From the NCBI GenBank assembly GCA_946894095.1, contig OX335651.1, forward strand, positions 4,920,501 to 4,984,500: a DNA stretch of 64,000 nt, written 5' to 3'. Position numbers and translations under genes: made by a program. This stretch comes from Incurvaria masculella. Its lineage: Eukaryota > Arthropoda > Insecta > Lepidoptera > Incurvariidae. This document shows, one piece after another, positions 10,699-21,800 of this stretch. Below the pieces are notes generated by a model. That model was not told the origin of the DNA. It saw only the letters and a program-made list of their open reading frames with translations, and ran no database searches. How positions within the stretch are numbered: the stretch's first letter is position 1; every line of letters begins with the position of its first letter.

Positions 10699-13600
10699 GT
10701 TAGTACTGCTGCCACCATGAAACATTACCTTTTCCTTAGTAGAAGAAGGCTGTAAATAATATTGCTCTGTTATATGTGGCTCTACGGTCGATTCTCCATG
10801 CGTATAAAGTCTGCTGCCATTACCATACCGTCTGAAAAATACACAAAAAGACACAAAAAACACAAGATTTTACAAAATAAGTAAAGAAGTAAAGTAGAAG
10901 GTTTATTTATTTCGCATAAATAAATACAACAAATTAACAAAGTAAGTAATCAAACAGTAACAGAAAAGAAAAACAAAAAATAGTTATTTGCACATAATTA
11001 CAAACACGCTAACAGAGCAATAAAAACAATCAGAAGTATTTAGTATGCAGAAGTAGTAGTAGTATCAGAAGGTTTATAAAATCAATTGTTCTCTGTCTCC
11101 CACACTAGGATACCCTGTGCTGTGGGAGACAGTCTCTTTCGTTGTTTATGTTTACAATGCTTTAAATCTAATTGTAAGTAAATATATTCTTATGGTCAGC
11201 GAGCATGGATGGATAGGAGAGGCGATCTCTCGTTCGTATGGCGGCAGCGTAGCCACGAATTAGCGGAAAGTTCTCACTGTAGTTTACGAATTGGGGCGCG
11301 CAACATCGAATGTTCGTTGCACTAAAGAACGCCTGTAAAGTTCTTATTTATCGTTGGAACTCGAGAAAAATCAGTAGTAAGCGAACTCACTCGCCGGCGT
11401 TGCTGCCAAAAAGGGGTTACGCCGCCCCATGCCGAGTTTCCCTTGCTACTTCCATGCTCGCGCCACGCGGTAGTCGGGAAGTGGTTGACATATCGATTTT
11501 CCGTTTTGCATCTTAAAGGAAGTCATAAAGCTTGTAAAAAATGTATTTAATCTACAGTGTATTTTTATTCACCACCAACACTACTATTTTTCTCAATTTC
11601 ATTCCTCCTGATTTAATTTATGATTCTATCTAGGTACAAAGCGTACTCATATTGCAATGTGCAAGCTTGGTCACATTACGAAATGCTAACCAATTGACCG
11701 CTCAAGTGGATCCAATTACTCAATTATGCTTTTAATCAAAGCTACGAAATGATGAACGACTTCTTTCCAGGAATACCTTCTGGCGGACCGCAACATGTCC
11801 ATTTTCCCAGTCGCCGTCTCTCTCATGGCTTCCTTCATGTCTGCCATAACACTTCTCGGAGTTTCGGCGGAGAACTACGGCTTTGGGTCCCAGTTCGTTG
11901 TCATCAACATAGCCTACGGCCTTGCCACCCCGATCATCACGCATCTCTACCTCCCCGTTTTCTTCGGCCTCCAGAAGACCAGCACTTACGAATACTTGGA
12001 ACTGCGCTTCGGTCCTAAGATCAGAATGATAGCCTCGCTGACTTACACCCTGCAAATGGTACTATACAATGGGATCGTGCTGTACGCACCGGCTATAGTG
12101 CTGGAGTCTGTGACGGGCTTGGACCGACTGGTGTCTATATTGGTCGTGGGACTAGTGTGCACTTTTTACTCCACCCTTGGAGGCATGAAGGCAGTACTCT
12201 TCACGGACCTGCTCCAGTCGCTGCTCATGTACGTCGCTGTCCTGAGCGTGGTCGTATTTGCGTCAGTACAAATCGGAAGTTTTAATAAAATTATCGAGAT
12301 TGCGTACGAGAATGGGCGCCTTGATTTTACACAGTACGTACCTTTCTTCTGTCTCTTTTCTTTTATTAAATTCAAACCCTTTCCATTTCTTTAAACTATA
12401 CTTAATATTATTAATGCAAAAGTAACTCTCTCTGTCTGTTACGTTTTCCATGCCTAAACCACTGAACTAGTTTTGCTGAAATTTGGTATAGAGAGAGTCT
12501 GGACCTTGCGAAAATAATTAGACCTTTTGTGGTGAAAATTGAACTTAAAGGGGGTTAAAATGGGGATGAAAGTGTGTATGAGGAAACTCATGTAATATAC
12601 AATGTTAGGTTCAGCTCGACATGAGTCCGAAACGACTTTGACCCGAGCGGAGCCGTTTACGTCAGCTAGTGCATTTGATTGTGGAATTATCGTTACGTAA
12701 TTCGTAGTTACGTTTGCTATAAGAGGATTTCATATTTTTATATGTTGTATCGACTAGGTTCTTAAAAAAAATCAAAAGCACACAAAGAACAAAGAAAATC
12801 TTCGATAGCTTATTGATATGTCGTTGATTTCAGCATAAGCGCGGACCCGACGGAACGGCACACCTGGTGGTCCCTCATCATCGGAGGCATGGTAGTCTAC
12901 CTCTCGCTCTACGCAGTCAACCACACCCAAGTCCAGCGTCTCCTCACAGTGAGCACCCTCAAACGCTCCCAACTGTGCCTCTGGATCAGCTGGCCCGTCC
13001 TCAGCCTGTTGAGCATTACGACCTGCCTGAGCGGGCTCGCGATCTACGCCGTTTACAAGAACTGCGACCCGTTCACCGCCAAGCTGATCAACCAGAAGGA
13101 TCAGCTGATGGCGTACTACGTCGTCGACGCGATGCGCGACGTGCCCGGCCTGGCTGGGCTGTTCGTCGCGGGGATATTCAGCGCGTCGCTGTCGACCGTG
13201 TCGGCGGCGTGCAACTCGCTGGCCGCGGTCACGCTGACGGACTACGTGGGCAGGTGGTGCAGCATCAAGCCGACGCTGCTCGCCGTGCTGACGAAGCTCG
13301 CCGCGTGCGGGTTCGGCTTCCTGTTCCTGGTGATGGCGTTCATCGCCGAGCAGCTGGGCGGTGTGCTGCAGGCATCGCTGACCATATTCGGCGCCGTCGG
13401 TGGCCCGCTCTTTGGAGTATTCACGCTGGGCATGTTCACCACGTTTGCAAATGAAATGGTTAGAAATGCTCAAATATTACCAGTTACATCATATATTAAA
13501 TAAAGCAGACATAGCTCAGACAAAGAAACAGGTAAATGACATTTTATGAAATACCTAGTAATATAGGAAATACATATGGTACCTCCCTTTAAAACATTTG

Positions 13601-15491
13601 TTTTTATGTAACTGGACGTAATGGACTGGATGGAAAACACGGGCAATTTTTCATTGCCGATTTCATCTAATGCGATGGTACCAACCCGAGTGGACTTAAC
13701 CCTACTACCTAGCAGGGGAAGGGAACCTACAGCTCGCGTTCTTGACGAAATGCACTCATACAGCTAAGAAAGAATAAATGTGAAGAGCGCTATGTGACAG
13801 ATAGCATGCAAGGCTAGTTCCCGCGCCCGTAAGCTACAATCCGCTCGGATTAAATTATTAATTGTGTTATATTGACACCACGTCGATCATGCAAATTGTT
13901 CAAACTATGCATCATAAATTTCGACACAATAATGAATTACTGAAGTCAGAAACTTGCGCAGCATTAAATTGATACACTAAAAGATATGCGACCTCATTAT
14001 TATTATTTTCCATCCAGTCCGAACTTTTTTGCCGTTCGGAGTTGCAATTTCGCACTTGCACGTGCGCGAGTGGCGGTCTTATTGCATGAGCTTCAATCCT
14101 GCGCGTGCGATTACCCCGAGGCTAAAATTATTTACAAGATATCATTCTAATAAGAAGTGATCGTATATCGAATTGGCAAAAAAAAGCACCATTCTTTAGC
14201 TTGAATCTCTCTATAAAACTCGACATGGCAAGGTTAATACCACTTACTAACCCACTTTCATGGCATTATCTTAGCGCACCATATGATAACTAGGTGCATG
14301 CAAGAACCATCCTTATATTATCGACTTCATTGAACTGGATGGAAAACACGTAGAATTTTCTTTGCCTTTTCGACCATCATTCACTCAATTCGATGGAATC
14401 AGTCCGGACGGAATTATCCTACCACCTAGCAAGTAAGGAAGGGAACGTGGAGCCGAATCAAGACGGTCAAAACGATCGCTCATCCATAACCCGACCGCGC
14501 ACATAATTACTTCACGACGATTATCGAACGACCAGTCGTCGTGCCACTGGGCTTCCGCTGCTGGCGAAATTATGGGCCTTATGCCTGAGAAACGATAAAT
14601 TATATCTAATGTTGAAAATCTACCATGTCGTTTAGAAAATAATATTCCTTCCAGTCTGAGCCAACCGCCTGGAAGGGAGAGATTATCCCCTGCATTAATC
14701 AAAGTCTCGACTCATGCTTCGAATGTATTCCGATTTCAGGGCGTCTCCCTTGGGCTGCTCAGCGGCATGGCGGTAACGCTCTGGATGAACTTCGGCGGTC
14801 CGCGTCCTCCCCTGCCGTACCTTTCCGTTGACGTCAGCGGCTGTGCGGCTAACCTCACCCAGCCCGCAGTGGTGTCACACAATCCCGGCAATTTCTTCTA
14901 CCTGTACAGAATATCATACATGTGGACAAGGTGAAGATTTGCGTCTATTATCCTACCTCTGGGCTTCAATACTGAATACTGAATACTGATCGTGGGTGAC
15001 GTGGTGTTGATGTCGTGTCACACGTGGCAACCCTGACATTGCACAGACACTGTGGAGTAGAGTATGACCATGTATGGCCCCGCACTCTTCACACCCGTTC
15101 GCACCGCACATTCGCCGACGACGCCAATAACAATATGTCTTGCGCAGTCCGATCGGTTTCGAACGGAGCGGAACGTGGGTATCCTGACAGTACGCGGATG
15201 CTGAAATAGAGTACGACCCCGCACTCTTCACGCCACCTGTATTTCTTGCAGCGATATGTCTTGTGTGTATGCAGTCCGATCGGGTTCGTGTGGGTGCTGA
15301 TCGTGGGTAGCGTGGTGTCGCTGCTGTGGCGCACGCGGCAACCCTGGCAGCGAGCGGACGGCGGAGGGGAGCCCGACCCCGCACTCTTCACGCCGCCGCT
15401 CGCCGCAAGCATGCGCCGGCGACGCCTCAACAAACCCCACATCGAGGTATTGTTTAGTTACATTGACGACACCCTTAAGAACGGCCCGTAA
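10582..15491 (+). CDS. SLC5-family sodium/solute symporter, copy 1 (5 coding exons)
   Basis: Spliced CDS 10582-10698, 11771-12333, 12834-13458, 14740-14930, 15275-15491, about 570 aa, usual for sodium-coupled monocarboxylate/multivitamin transporters. All junctions are GT-AG and frame-consistent. It should be a plasma-membrane Na+ cotransporter. Exon 1 carries the first helix and the GGRQKTNE loop that leads into EYLLADRNMS in exon 2. The family motif GGMKAVLFTD is at about residues 176-185, and the SASLSTVSAACNSLA stretch from about residue 343 corresponds to the helix that carries Na+-site Ser/Thr in this fold. Exon 4 has an extracellular loop with a likely N-glycosylation site (NLT). Exon 5 encodes the last helix and a basic, proline-rich tail. 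The start ATG is chosen because it follows an acceptor (cag at 10571-10573), which implies a non-coding upstream exon not located here. Oddities: decayed copies of exon 5 precede it, and the stop lies inside a MITE. Substrate is unknown. Confidence 0.88.
10699..11770 (+). other. intron 1 of SLC5 copy 1
   Basis: Contains an A-rich stretch (10850-11060), a small hairpin around gtctcccacactagg / tgtgggagac (11093-11131) and a CpG-richer block (about 11290-11520). No coding sequence recognised. Confidence 0.6.
11771..12333 (+). CDS. SLC5 copy 1, coding exon 2
   Basis: Acceptor ttctttccag, then EYLLADRNMSIFPVAVS. It contains the helices around VFFGLQKTSTYEYLELRFG and the family motif GGMKAVLFTD. 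Donor gtacgt; ends in phase 2 so that CA joins the first base of exon 3 to give His. 563 nt, same length as in copy 2. Confidence 0.9.
12395..12672 (+). mobile_element. Helitron-like or similar non-autonomous repeat in intron 2 of SLC5 copy 1
   Basis: attaatgcaaaagtaactct, ccactgaactagttttgctg, aaatttggtatagagag, ending cgagcggagccgtttacgtc then agctagt. The ...agctagt end after a GC-rich block resembles a Helitron 3' end. A piece of the same end is at about 40310-40345. Confidence 0.5.
12834..13458 (+). CDS. SLC5 copy 1, coding exon 3
   Basis: Acceptor gatttcag, then (H)ISADPTERHTWWS. It holds the helices with NHTQVQRLLTVSTLKRSQ and GLFVAGIFSASLSTVSAA. The second half is strikingly GC-rich compared with the same exon in copy 2, mainly at third codon positions. 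Ends at NEM before gttaga, phase 0. Confidence 0.9.
13600..13855 (-). mobile_element. SINE, tRNA-type head, intron 3 of SLC5 copy 1
   Basis: tttatgtaactggacgtaat, body, then ctcgcgttcttgacgaaatg, ggctagttcccgcgcccgta and gctacaatccgctcgga, the decayed tRNA-like head. A piece of the body is deleted. Confidence 0.68.
14290..14505 (-). mobile_element. SINE, 5S-type head, intron 3 of SLC5 copy 1
   Basis: Body aactggatggaaaacacgta to taccacctagcaagtaagga, then cggtcaaaacgatcgctcat and ccataacccgaccgcgcaca, a mutated 5S-like box C region. Confidence 0.62.
14740..14930 (+). CDS. SLC5 copy 1, coding exon 4
   Basis: Acceptor gatttcag, then GVSLGLLSGMAVTLWMNFGG, an extracellular loop with a cysteine and an NLT glycosylation site, and FFYLYRISYMWT. 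Donor gtgaag; phase 2, so AG joins T of the terminal exon to make Ser. Confidence 0.88.
14970..15274 (+). repeat. decayed copies of the 180-bp terminal-exon unit
   Basis: Two degraded units lie just upstream of the intact terminal exon. Recognisable pieces are gatcgtgggtgacgtggtgt, the run ccccgcactcttcac (twice), cgacgacgccaa, and an acceptor plus tccgatcgg at 15145-15156. Indels and stops break the frame. This is the relic of an array like the one in copy 2, inside the last intron of copy 1. Confidence 0.8.
15275..15491 (+). CDS. SLC5 copy 1, terminal coding exon
   Basis: Acceptor gtatgcag, then PIGFVWVLIVGSVVSLLW (last helix), RTRQPWQ, an acidic/proline stretch and an Arg-rich tail. The final codons (CTT AAG AAC GGC CCG TAA) lie across the TTAA target and left terminus of a MITE, so the stop is transposon-derived. 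A further 3' exon using a donor-like gtattg at 15447 cannot be excluded; copy 2 has gtatgg at the matching place. Confidence 0.75.
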
Positions 15492-15846
15492 GCTCTGTTC
15501 CCCATACAAACGTAGTTTACTAATCATTTGAAAAGCGCTATTTCAATTTGCTTGATATTTGCTATCTAATATTCGACCATAGATATCTGTGTCTGCATGT
15601 TTTTATTTTCCTGAAAAATCTAAAGCAGTTCAAATAACAGGCCAAAGAAAAACTTCATACAAAATTTATTTTGCCTGTTGTGTGACACAGGATACATTTT
15701 TCGAAAAGACAAACACGTGCAGACATAGATATTTGTTTCTTGATATTAAATCCCAAATATCAAGCAAATTGGAACAGTGGTTTTCAAATTATTAGTAAAC
15801 TACGTTTGTATGGGGAGCGTGATTTTCAGATGCTTACGGGCCCACC
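15479..15846 (+). mobile_element. TTAA MITE, family C, in the 3' end of SLC5 copy 1
   Basis: 368 bp, TTAA at 15475-15478 and 15847-15850; ends aNNNggcccgtaagc and gcttacgggccc. A second inner inverted pair is ccatacaaacgtagtttact / agtaaactacgtttgtatgg. The TAA at 15489-15491 in its left end is the stop codon of the transporter. Confidence 0.87.
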
Positions 15847-15850
15847 TTAA

Positions 15851-17355
15851 ACAACTAGCTTCTACGTATTCATTTGTATATAATTGGCTTTATGAATAGA
15901 TACTTAGAATGACACACAAACACAGACATGGAATCTCAAAAGGTCACATGAAGACCAGGAGGAGAAATTCGAATACCATTAATAGAGATGCCCTGCATCG
16001 ACAGTGAAAAATATACCTTAATTAATCTCCCACCAGCATTAGCCACCAGCGCACAGTTACACTCGGGAGAACTGCACAACAAAACGATTGATATGATTGT
16101 ATTCACCAGTTTTCACAATAATTCCACGAACTACTTAAAATATTCAGTAAATTGTCAGATTTTTTACTTTTATAGATATCTATAAGGCATTTTAGCATAC
16201 TTACGTAAATATTGGAGCCTTTATTAAATTCGTTTAGTATGTCTGTGAGAAAATGAAAAATTACTGTCAACATGGGTGTGCACCACGGAGGAATACTCCG
16301 TTGTGTGCACCTATTTTAGGTCACGAGAGTGATATATATACCTTTTCTTGCTTACTGATATTTCGTTATACCTTTTAGCAGTATAGGTATTAATTGGGGA
16401 AAGTAAATACATAACAAGGTACATATCTTAAAAAGATCTTCCGGAATAATAATGATTCTTGGAAAATGTTTGTGTGACAAGGTAATTGGTTTCCATTATT
16501 TTGCGTTTTATTTTGCATGGCTTCTTACTTCTTTACTCAAGGATTCTTACTTAAATGTGTAATGTAATTTGACACAAAGTAAAATTATATGCACAATTTA
16601 TCTTTGTCTCTAGCACCTTCAGTCTTCTTCTGCAAACAATAAACTAGTATGCATTTATTTGTTTTGTTTGCACGAAACGTAACTAATGCGTTTGTATTTA
16701 TTTGATCACTTTTTAGATGGAAACTAGTACAAAGTATTGATCAATGCATGCACGCTTCTCCTTGACGCTTGCTTGGACCGCTTTCTATGCAGCAAGGTTA
16801 GTACTGCTACTTTTTATGTGCTTGGTGGTAAGGAAATCTTTACTATTCATGGTGGAGCGCACAATATCTGGTCTCTGGATCTCTTTCTTCTTCAGGCGAA
16901 AAATAAGGACGGATAAATAAGGATGTTATAGTTATCACTAACCAGAGATTGTGTACTCCTCACTTTAATGTTCTAGTATTGAGATAGATAGTTGTAAATA
17001 ATAAGGAACACCATATTAAAAATGATCATTTTAGCTGGTCCTGATTTTACAAGATTTTACTTCTATTGATAATTTTATGTATTTAGTGGATACGACATTA
17101 CCGTTATCTCATTAATTTGAGTTTCATTGACATCTAAATTGAAGCATTGTAATCAGATTTTGAAAATAATCTGAAAAATTATCGGTCGTGACATTCGAAT
17201 GTTTGAAATTTACTTCTATTATTATTATTTAATTTATGACCGACTTAAGGCATGGCCAAACCCACAGCGGTGATGGAGTAAACGTTTCAGCACCTACCGT
17301 TCACTCCCACATGCAAAAGTTAGCTTACTATTAAAATAAAACTGAAATATCACTC
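15851..17355. other. no gene seen
   Basis: Downstream of SLC5 copy 1; AT-rich with one hairpin (16274-16312). A hidden extra 3' exon of the transporter cannot be excluded. Confidence 0.4.
16274..16312. repeat. 17-bp-arm hairpin
   Basis: gggtgtgcaccacggag (16274-16290), loop gaata, ctccgttgtgtgcacct (16296-16312), with one to two mismatches. Confidence 0.75.
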
Positions 17356-17359
17356 TTAA

Positions 17360-17905
17360 GGTGGCCCAACCCGGCGGGCCTAACTCATTCGCGGGCACGG
17401 TACAAAACCGTGCTGTTGCGCTCTGGGACCTTCTCTGTTTCAAAGAATAAGACAGGCTCCGTGATGAGGAAGATGCAACATGTCCACAGAAAAAACATTG
17501 TGCATAGTGTATGATTTGGTAAGATTTACGAAAATTTTAATTTCAAAACGACTTATAGCTAAAAGTAAACCACGACCGCTGTAGAAAAAAATTGAACAAA
17601 AACCAAATAGATTATAAATCTTGATTACATAAGCTATGTTTGATGACTAATCTTTTTAAGATGTTCTTACTTTATCATTGCGTAATCCATCTCCAAAGTT
17701 ATTGTATAAAAAGCGCATAAAATGCGAACTTTCGGACTTTATAAATTAGAAACCAAACACAATTTTACAATGCCAATGGTCATCAGACATCTAAGTAGTT
17801 CGATCAAATAAAGCTATTTTGAGCAAAATTTTCGATCTCTGACAAGAAATATGGGCGTGGTCTTCTTTCCCCTTTTGTATGGGGAGATGAGCGGGATGGG
17901 CCACC
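17360..17905 (+). mobile_element. TTAA MITE, family B (first of a tandem pair)
   Basis: 546 bp, TTAA at 17356-17359 and 17906-17909; ends ggtggcccaacccggcgggc and gcgggatgggccacc. The right TTAA is shared with the next copy. Confidence 0.88.
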
Positions 17906-17909
17906 TTAA

Positions 17910-18451
17910 GGTGGCCCAACCCGGCGGCACTAACTCATTCGCGGGCACGGCACAAAACCGTGCTTTTGCGCTCTGGGACCTTCTCTGTTTCAAAGAAAAA
18001 GACAGGCTCCGTGATGAGGAAGATGCAACATGTCCACAAAAAAGAAAATGTGCATAGTGTATGATTTGGTAAGATTTACGAAAATTCTGATTTCAAAACG
18101 ACTTATAGCTAAAAGTAAACCACGACCGCTGTAGTCAAAAATCTAACAAAAACCAAATAGATTATAAATCTTGATTAAATAAGCTATGTCTGATGACTAA
18201 TCTTTTTAAGATGTTCTTACTTTATCATTACGTAATCCACCTCCAAAGTTATTGTATAAAACGCGCAAAAAATTCAAACTTTCGGACCTTATAATTTAGA
18301 AACCAAACACAATTTTACAATGCCAATGGTCATCAGACATCTAGTTTGATCAAATAAAGCTATTTTGAGCAAAATTTTGGATCTCTGACAAGAAATATGG
18401 GCGTGATCTTCTTTCCCCTTTTGTATGGGGAGATGAGCGGGTTGGGCCACC
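17910..18451 (+). mobile_element. TTAA MITE, family B (second of a tandem pair)
   Basis: Same family and orientation, abutting the previous copy through one TTAA and ending at TTAA 18452-18455. Its last 80 bp are part of a local duplication found again at 18917. Confidence 0.88.
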
Positions 18452-19267
18452 TTAACTAAGTTAAAATACATTTAATTTAAGAAGAATTTAAGGAGAAATT
18501 ATATAGTATAGTAAATGTAGCCAGTTTTAAAGAAACAAACTGTGGTTTTTTTTGTCATAGCCGCCGGATAAGTTTGGGTTGTCGGGCACTTCTTATGTGA
18601 GAACCTGGCGTGCGCCAAACGTCGCTCTTAACATAAAAAAAAACCTCAAAGTTTCATACAACGTTTAATTCGCTCCTTGAACTTTAAAACATTTACATGA
18701 CTTTTTATTGTTGTTTAAAAACCTCCCATACAAACGTAGTTTACTAATAATTTTAAAACTACTGTTCCAACTTACTTGATATTTGGTATCTAATATAAGG
18801 CTACAAATATCTGTGTCTGCATGTCTTTGTTTTTTCGGTAAATGTATTCTGGGTCAAACCACAAAGAGATCAAAATGCGTATGAAGATTTTCTCTTTGCT
18901 TTCATTTCGAATTTTCAAATTTTGGATCTCTGACAAGAAATATGGGCGTGATCTTCTTTCCCCTTTTGTATGGGGAGATGAGCGGGTTGGGCCACCTTAA
19001 CTAAGTTAAAATACATTTAATTTAAGAAGAATTTAAGGAGAAATTATATAGTATAGTAAATGTAGCCAGTTTTAAAGAAACAAACTGTGGTTTTTTTTGT
19101 CATAGCCGCCGGATAAGTTTGGGTTGTCGGGCACTTCTTATGTGAGAACCTGGCGTGCGCCAAACGTCGCTCTTAACATAAAAAAAAACCTCAAAGTTTC
19201 ATACAACGTTTAATTTGCTCCTTGAACTTTAAAACATTTACATGACTTTTTATTGTTGTTTAAAAAC
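18372..19267 (+). repeat. 351-bp local direct duplication
   Basis: 18372-18722 recurs at 18917-19267 (offset 545). Only one difference was seen (about 18671, c versus t). The unit includes the last 80 bp of a family B MITE and about 270 bp of its flank. A 194-bp spacer is a family C MITE fragment. Confidence 0.85.
18723..18909 (+). mobile_element. TTAA MITE family C, partial
   Basis: Left half only (ctcccatacaaacgtagttt onward to tttgctttcatttc). Almost identical to 19690-19875. It separates the two copies of the 351-bp local duplication. Confidence 0.75.
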
Positions 19268-19658
19268 TTTTGCTTTGGGGTCTGAGAAAGGCATATTGGA
19301 AGAAGGCAAAGGAGGTAAACTTAAGAATATGCGAGTTTATTTCTAGTAGAAGATATAATGTTTAATATTCGTAAATAAATCTAAAAGCGACCTTACCTAA
19401 AGAGAATATTGACAATGGTAATACCTACTAACAAATCCGTTGATTTTAGTTGGGTAGCTCTAACATAAATCCAGTGCGTAAGAACTATTTTTTATCCTAA
19501 AGTATTTTCCTGTGTTATCTTTTCACCTTCTATGAGAAATATATTTCGGTACTGGCTCTATTTGTGCTCGGAGAAGATTACTGCTTTTTTATTTTCTTCA
19601 ATTCTTTGCCGCATCTTCGAATGCATGAAAAGGGTTTAGTATTTCAGAATTCTCTTAC

Positions 19659-20026
19659 GGTCGGCCCGTAAGCATCAGAAAATTTCGCCTCCCATACAAA
19701 CGTAGTTTACTAATAATTTTAAAACTACTGTTCCAACTTACTTGATATTTGGTATCTAATATAAGGCTACAAATATCTGTGTCTGCATGTCTTTGTTTTT
19801 TCGGTAAATGTATTCTGGGTCAAACCACAAAGAGATCAAAATGCGTATGAAGATTTTCTCTTTGCTTTCATTTCATTCTGTTTGGATTTTTCAAAAAAAC
19901 AAAAACTTGCAGACACAGATATTTGTTACCTGATATTAGATATTAAATATCAATTTAATTGGAATAGCGGTTTCCAAACGATTAGTTAACTACGTTTGTA
20001 TGGGGAGCATAGCTTACGGGCCATCC
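19659..20026 (+). mobile_element. TTAA MITE, family C
   Basis: Left flank TTAC (mutated), right flank TTAA 20027-20030 shared with a family B copy. Terminal tcggcccgtaagc / gcttacgggcca. Confidence 0.83.
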
Positions 20027-20030
20027 TTAA

Positions 20031-20567
20031 GGCGGCCCAACCCGGCGGGCCTAACTCATTCGCGGGCACGGTTCAAAACCGTGATGTTGCGCTCTGGGAC
20101 CTTCTCTGTTTCAAAGAATAAGACAGGCTCCGTGATGAGGAAGATGCAACATGTCCACAAAAAAGATAATGTGCATAGTGTTATGATTTGGTAAGATTTA
20201 CGAAAATTTTAATTTCAAAACGACTTATAGCTAAAGGTAAACCACGACCGCTGTAGTCAAAAATCTAACAAAAACCAAATAGATCATAAATTTTGATTGA
20301 ATAAGCTATGTCTGATGACTAATCTTTTTACGATGTTCTTACTTTATCATTGCGTAATCCACCTCCAAAGTTATTGTATAAAACGCGCGAAAAATTCGAA
20401 CTTTCGGACCTTATAACTTGGAAACCAAACACAATTGTACAATGCCAATGGTTATCAGACATCTAGTTCGATCGAATAAAGCTATTTTGAGCAAAATTTT
20501 GGATCTCTGACAAGAAATATGGGCGTGGTCTTCTTTCCCCTTTTGTATGGGGAGATGAGCGGGTTGG
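20031..20567 (+). mobile_element. TTAA MITE, family B, right end truncated
   Basis: Starts right after TTAA 20027-20030, which is also the right flank of a family C MITE. It ends in gagcgggttgggg without the last bases of the terminal repeat or a TTAA. Confidence 0.85.
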
Positions 20568-20769
20568 GGTTTTATTCACAAAATAATCATAACATACGTG
20601 AATTACATCGTTATGAGTATGTTTTTTTTTGAAGTGGATAAATTTTGCCCCACTTTTTTTCGTCTAGAGAAAGCTTGGCTTTCATATAGACCCAAGCAAA
20701 AAAATGAATGTTTTTATGTATGTTGTAAGCAAACCATAGACAATCTGTATTTATAAAGATTGTTATTTT

Positions 20770-20935
20770 GCTAATATACCTATCACTTTGTTTTGATTTT
20801 TTAAAAAGTGCAGGCAAATATATTCGTTCCTTGTTATTAAATATCAAATATTAATTTAATTGTGATAGTGATTTCCAAGTTATTAGTAAACTACAGTAGT
20901 ACATGAACCTTATTTTCTGATGCCTAGGGGGCAAC
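20770..20935 (+). mobile_element. TTAA MITE family C, right-end fragment
   Basis: Diverged match to the right half (taaatatcaaatattaattt, then tattagtaaactac), with a decayed terminus near 20935. Confidence 0.6.
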
Positions 20936-21800
20936 TAAAAATCACTAATACTTACATATAAGTAGCTTTTAGAAAAAAAGGTTATATTCATTATTATTGT
21001 GTTCGATTCATAAGCTGTGAAGGAATATGATCGTACTCATATAGTAATGCTTGCATGAATTGGTGTTTTCAGTGCGAGTTGCTGAAGGTGAATGCAGTGG
21101 ACTCATAGAACATTTAGACCAAATGAAACTTAAATTAAGTATGTATGTATATGCACAACAGGTAGGTGCTTGATCGGGCAATAAATGTTTACAGTTTTGT
21201 ATTTTAGAAGATGTTTACGAATTCTAGGAAGACTATGTCAAATGAATATATTTGATGTTACTATTTTTAAGTGTAAAGGTATCCTCATCTATGCGACCGA
21301 GATAGTCTGATTGTACTTATTACCATGTTCGTACAAAACGCCTAGCGTTAATATTTCACGTAGTTTTTGTTACACAAAGCATTTCTCATATCTAATGTAA
21401 GCTAATATTTATTTTTGACCTAACTATTTTATAGTAGGTTTACTATGGGTTAAGTTCTAAAATGTTGTTGAGTGCGTGAGGGGCTAGAGGCTAAAACACC
21501 AAAAACTGATGAATAATTCGGCAAAACCATAATAATATGGTTATCTCTACGAATACGAATAATCCATCCGAAGCCATCTACCGATATTTAAAGGAGGCGG
21601 AGGATACATGTTTACAAAAAAAATATTTTGTTACTATTGCGATTATATGCCATGCCATATAAAACGTCTGCAAAACATATTAAAATATGTAGGCACTGCA
21701 AATGATACCCCTTAAAATTGAAAAAAATGTTGCCTTACCAAGACGCTCTCTTTTGGATTGCTCGTGGTTTCTTTGTAATCAAGGTAGGTATTTTATTCCG

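Noticed and set aside
12772..13473. Minus-strand 233-codon ORF opposite exon 3 of SLC5 copy 1
   Set aside because: Shadow of a GC-rich coding exon; low-complexity Arg/Gln/Glu composition and no domain.
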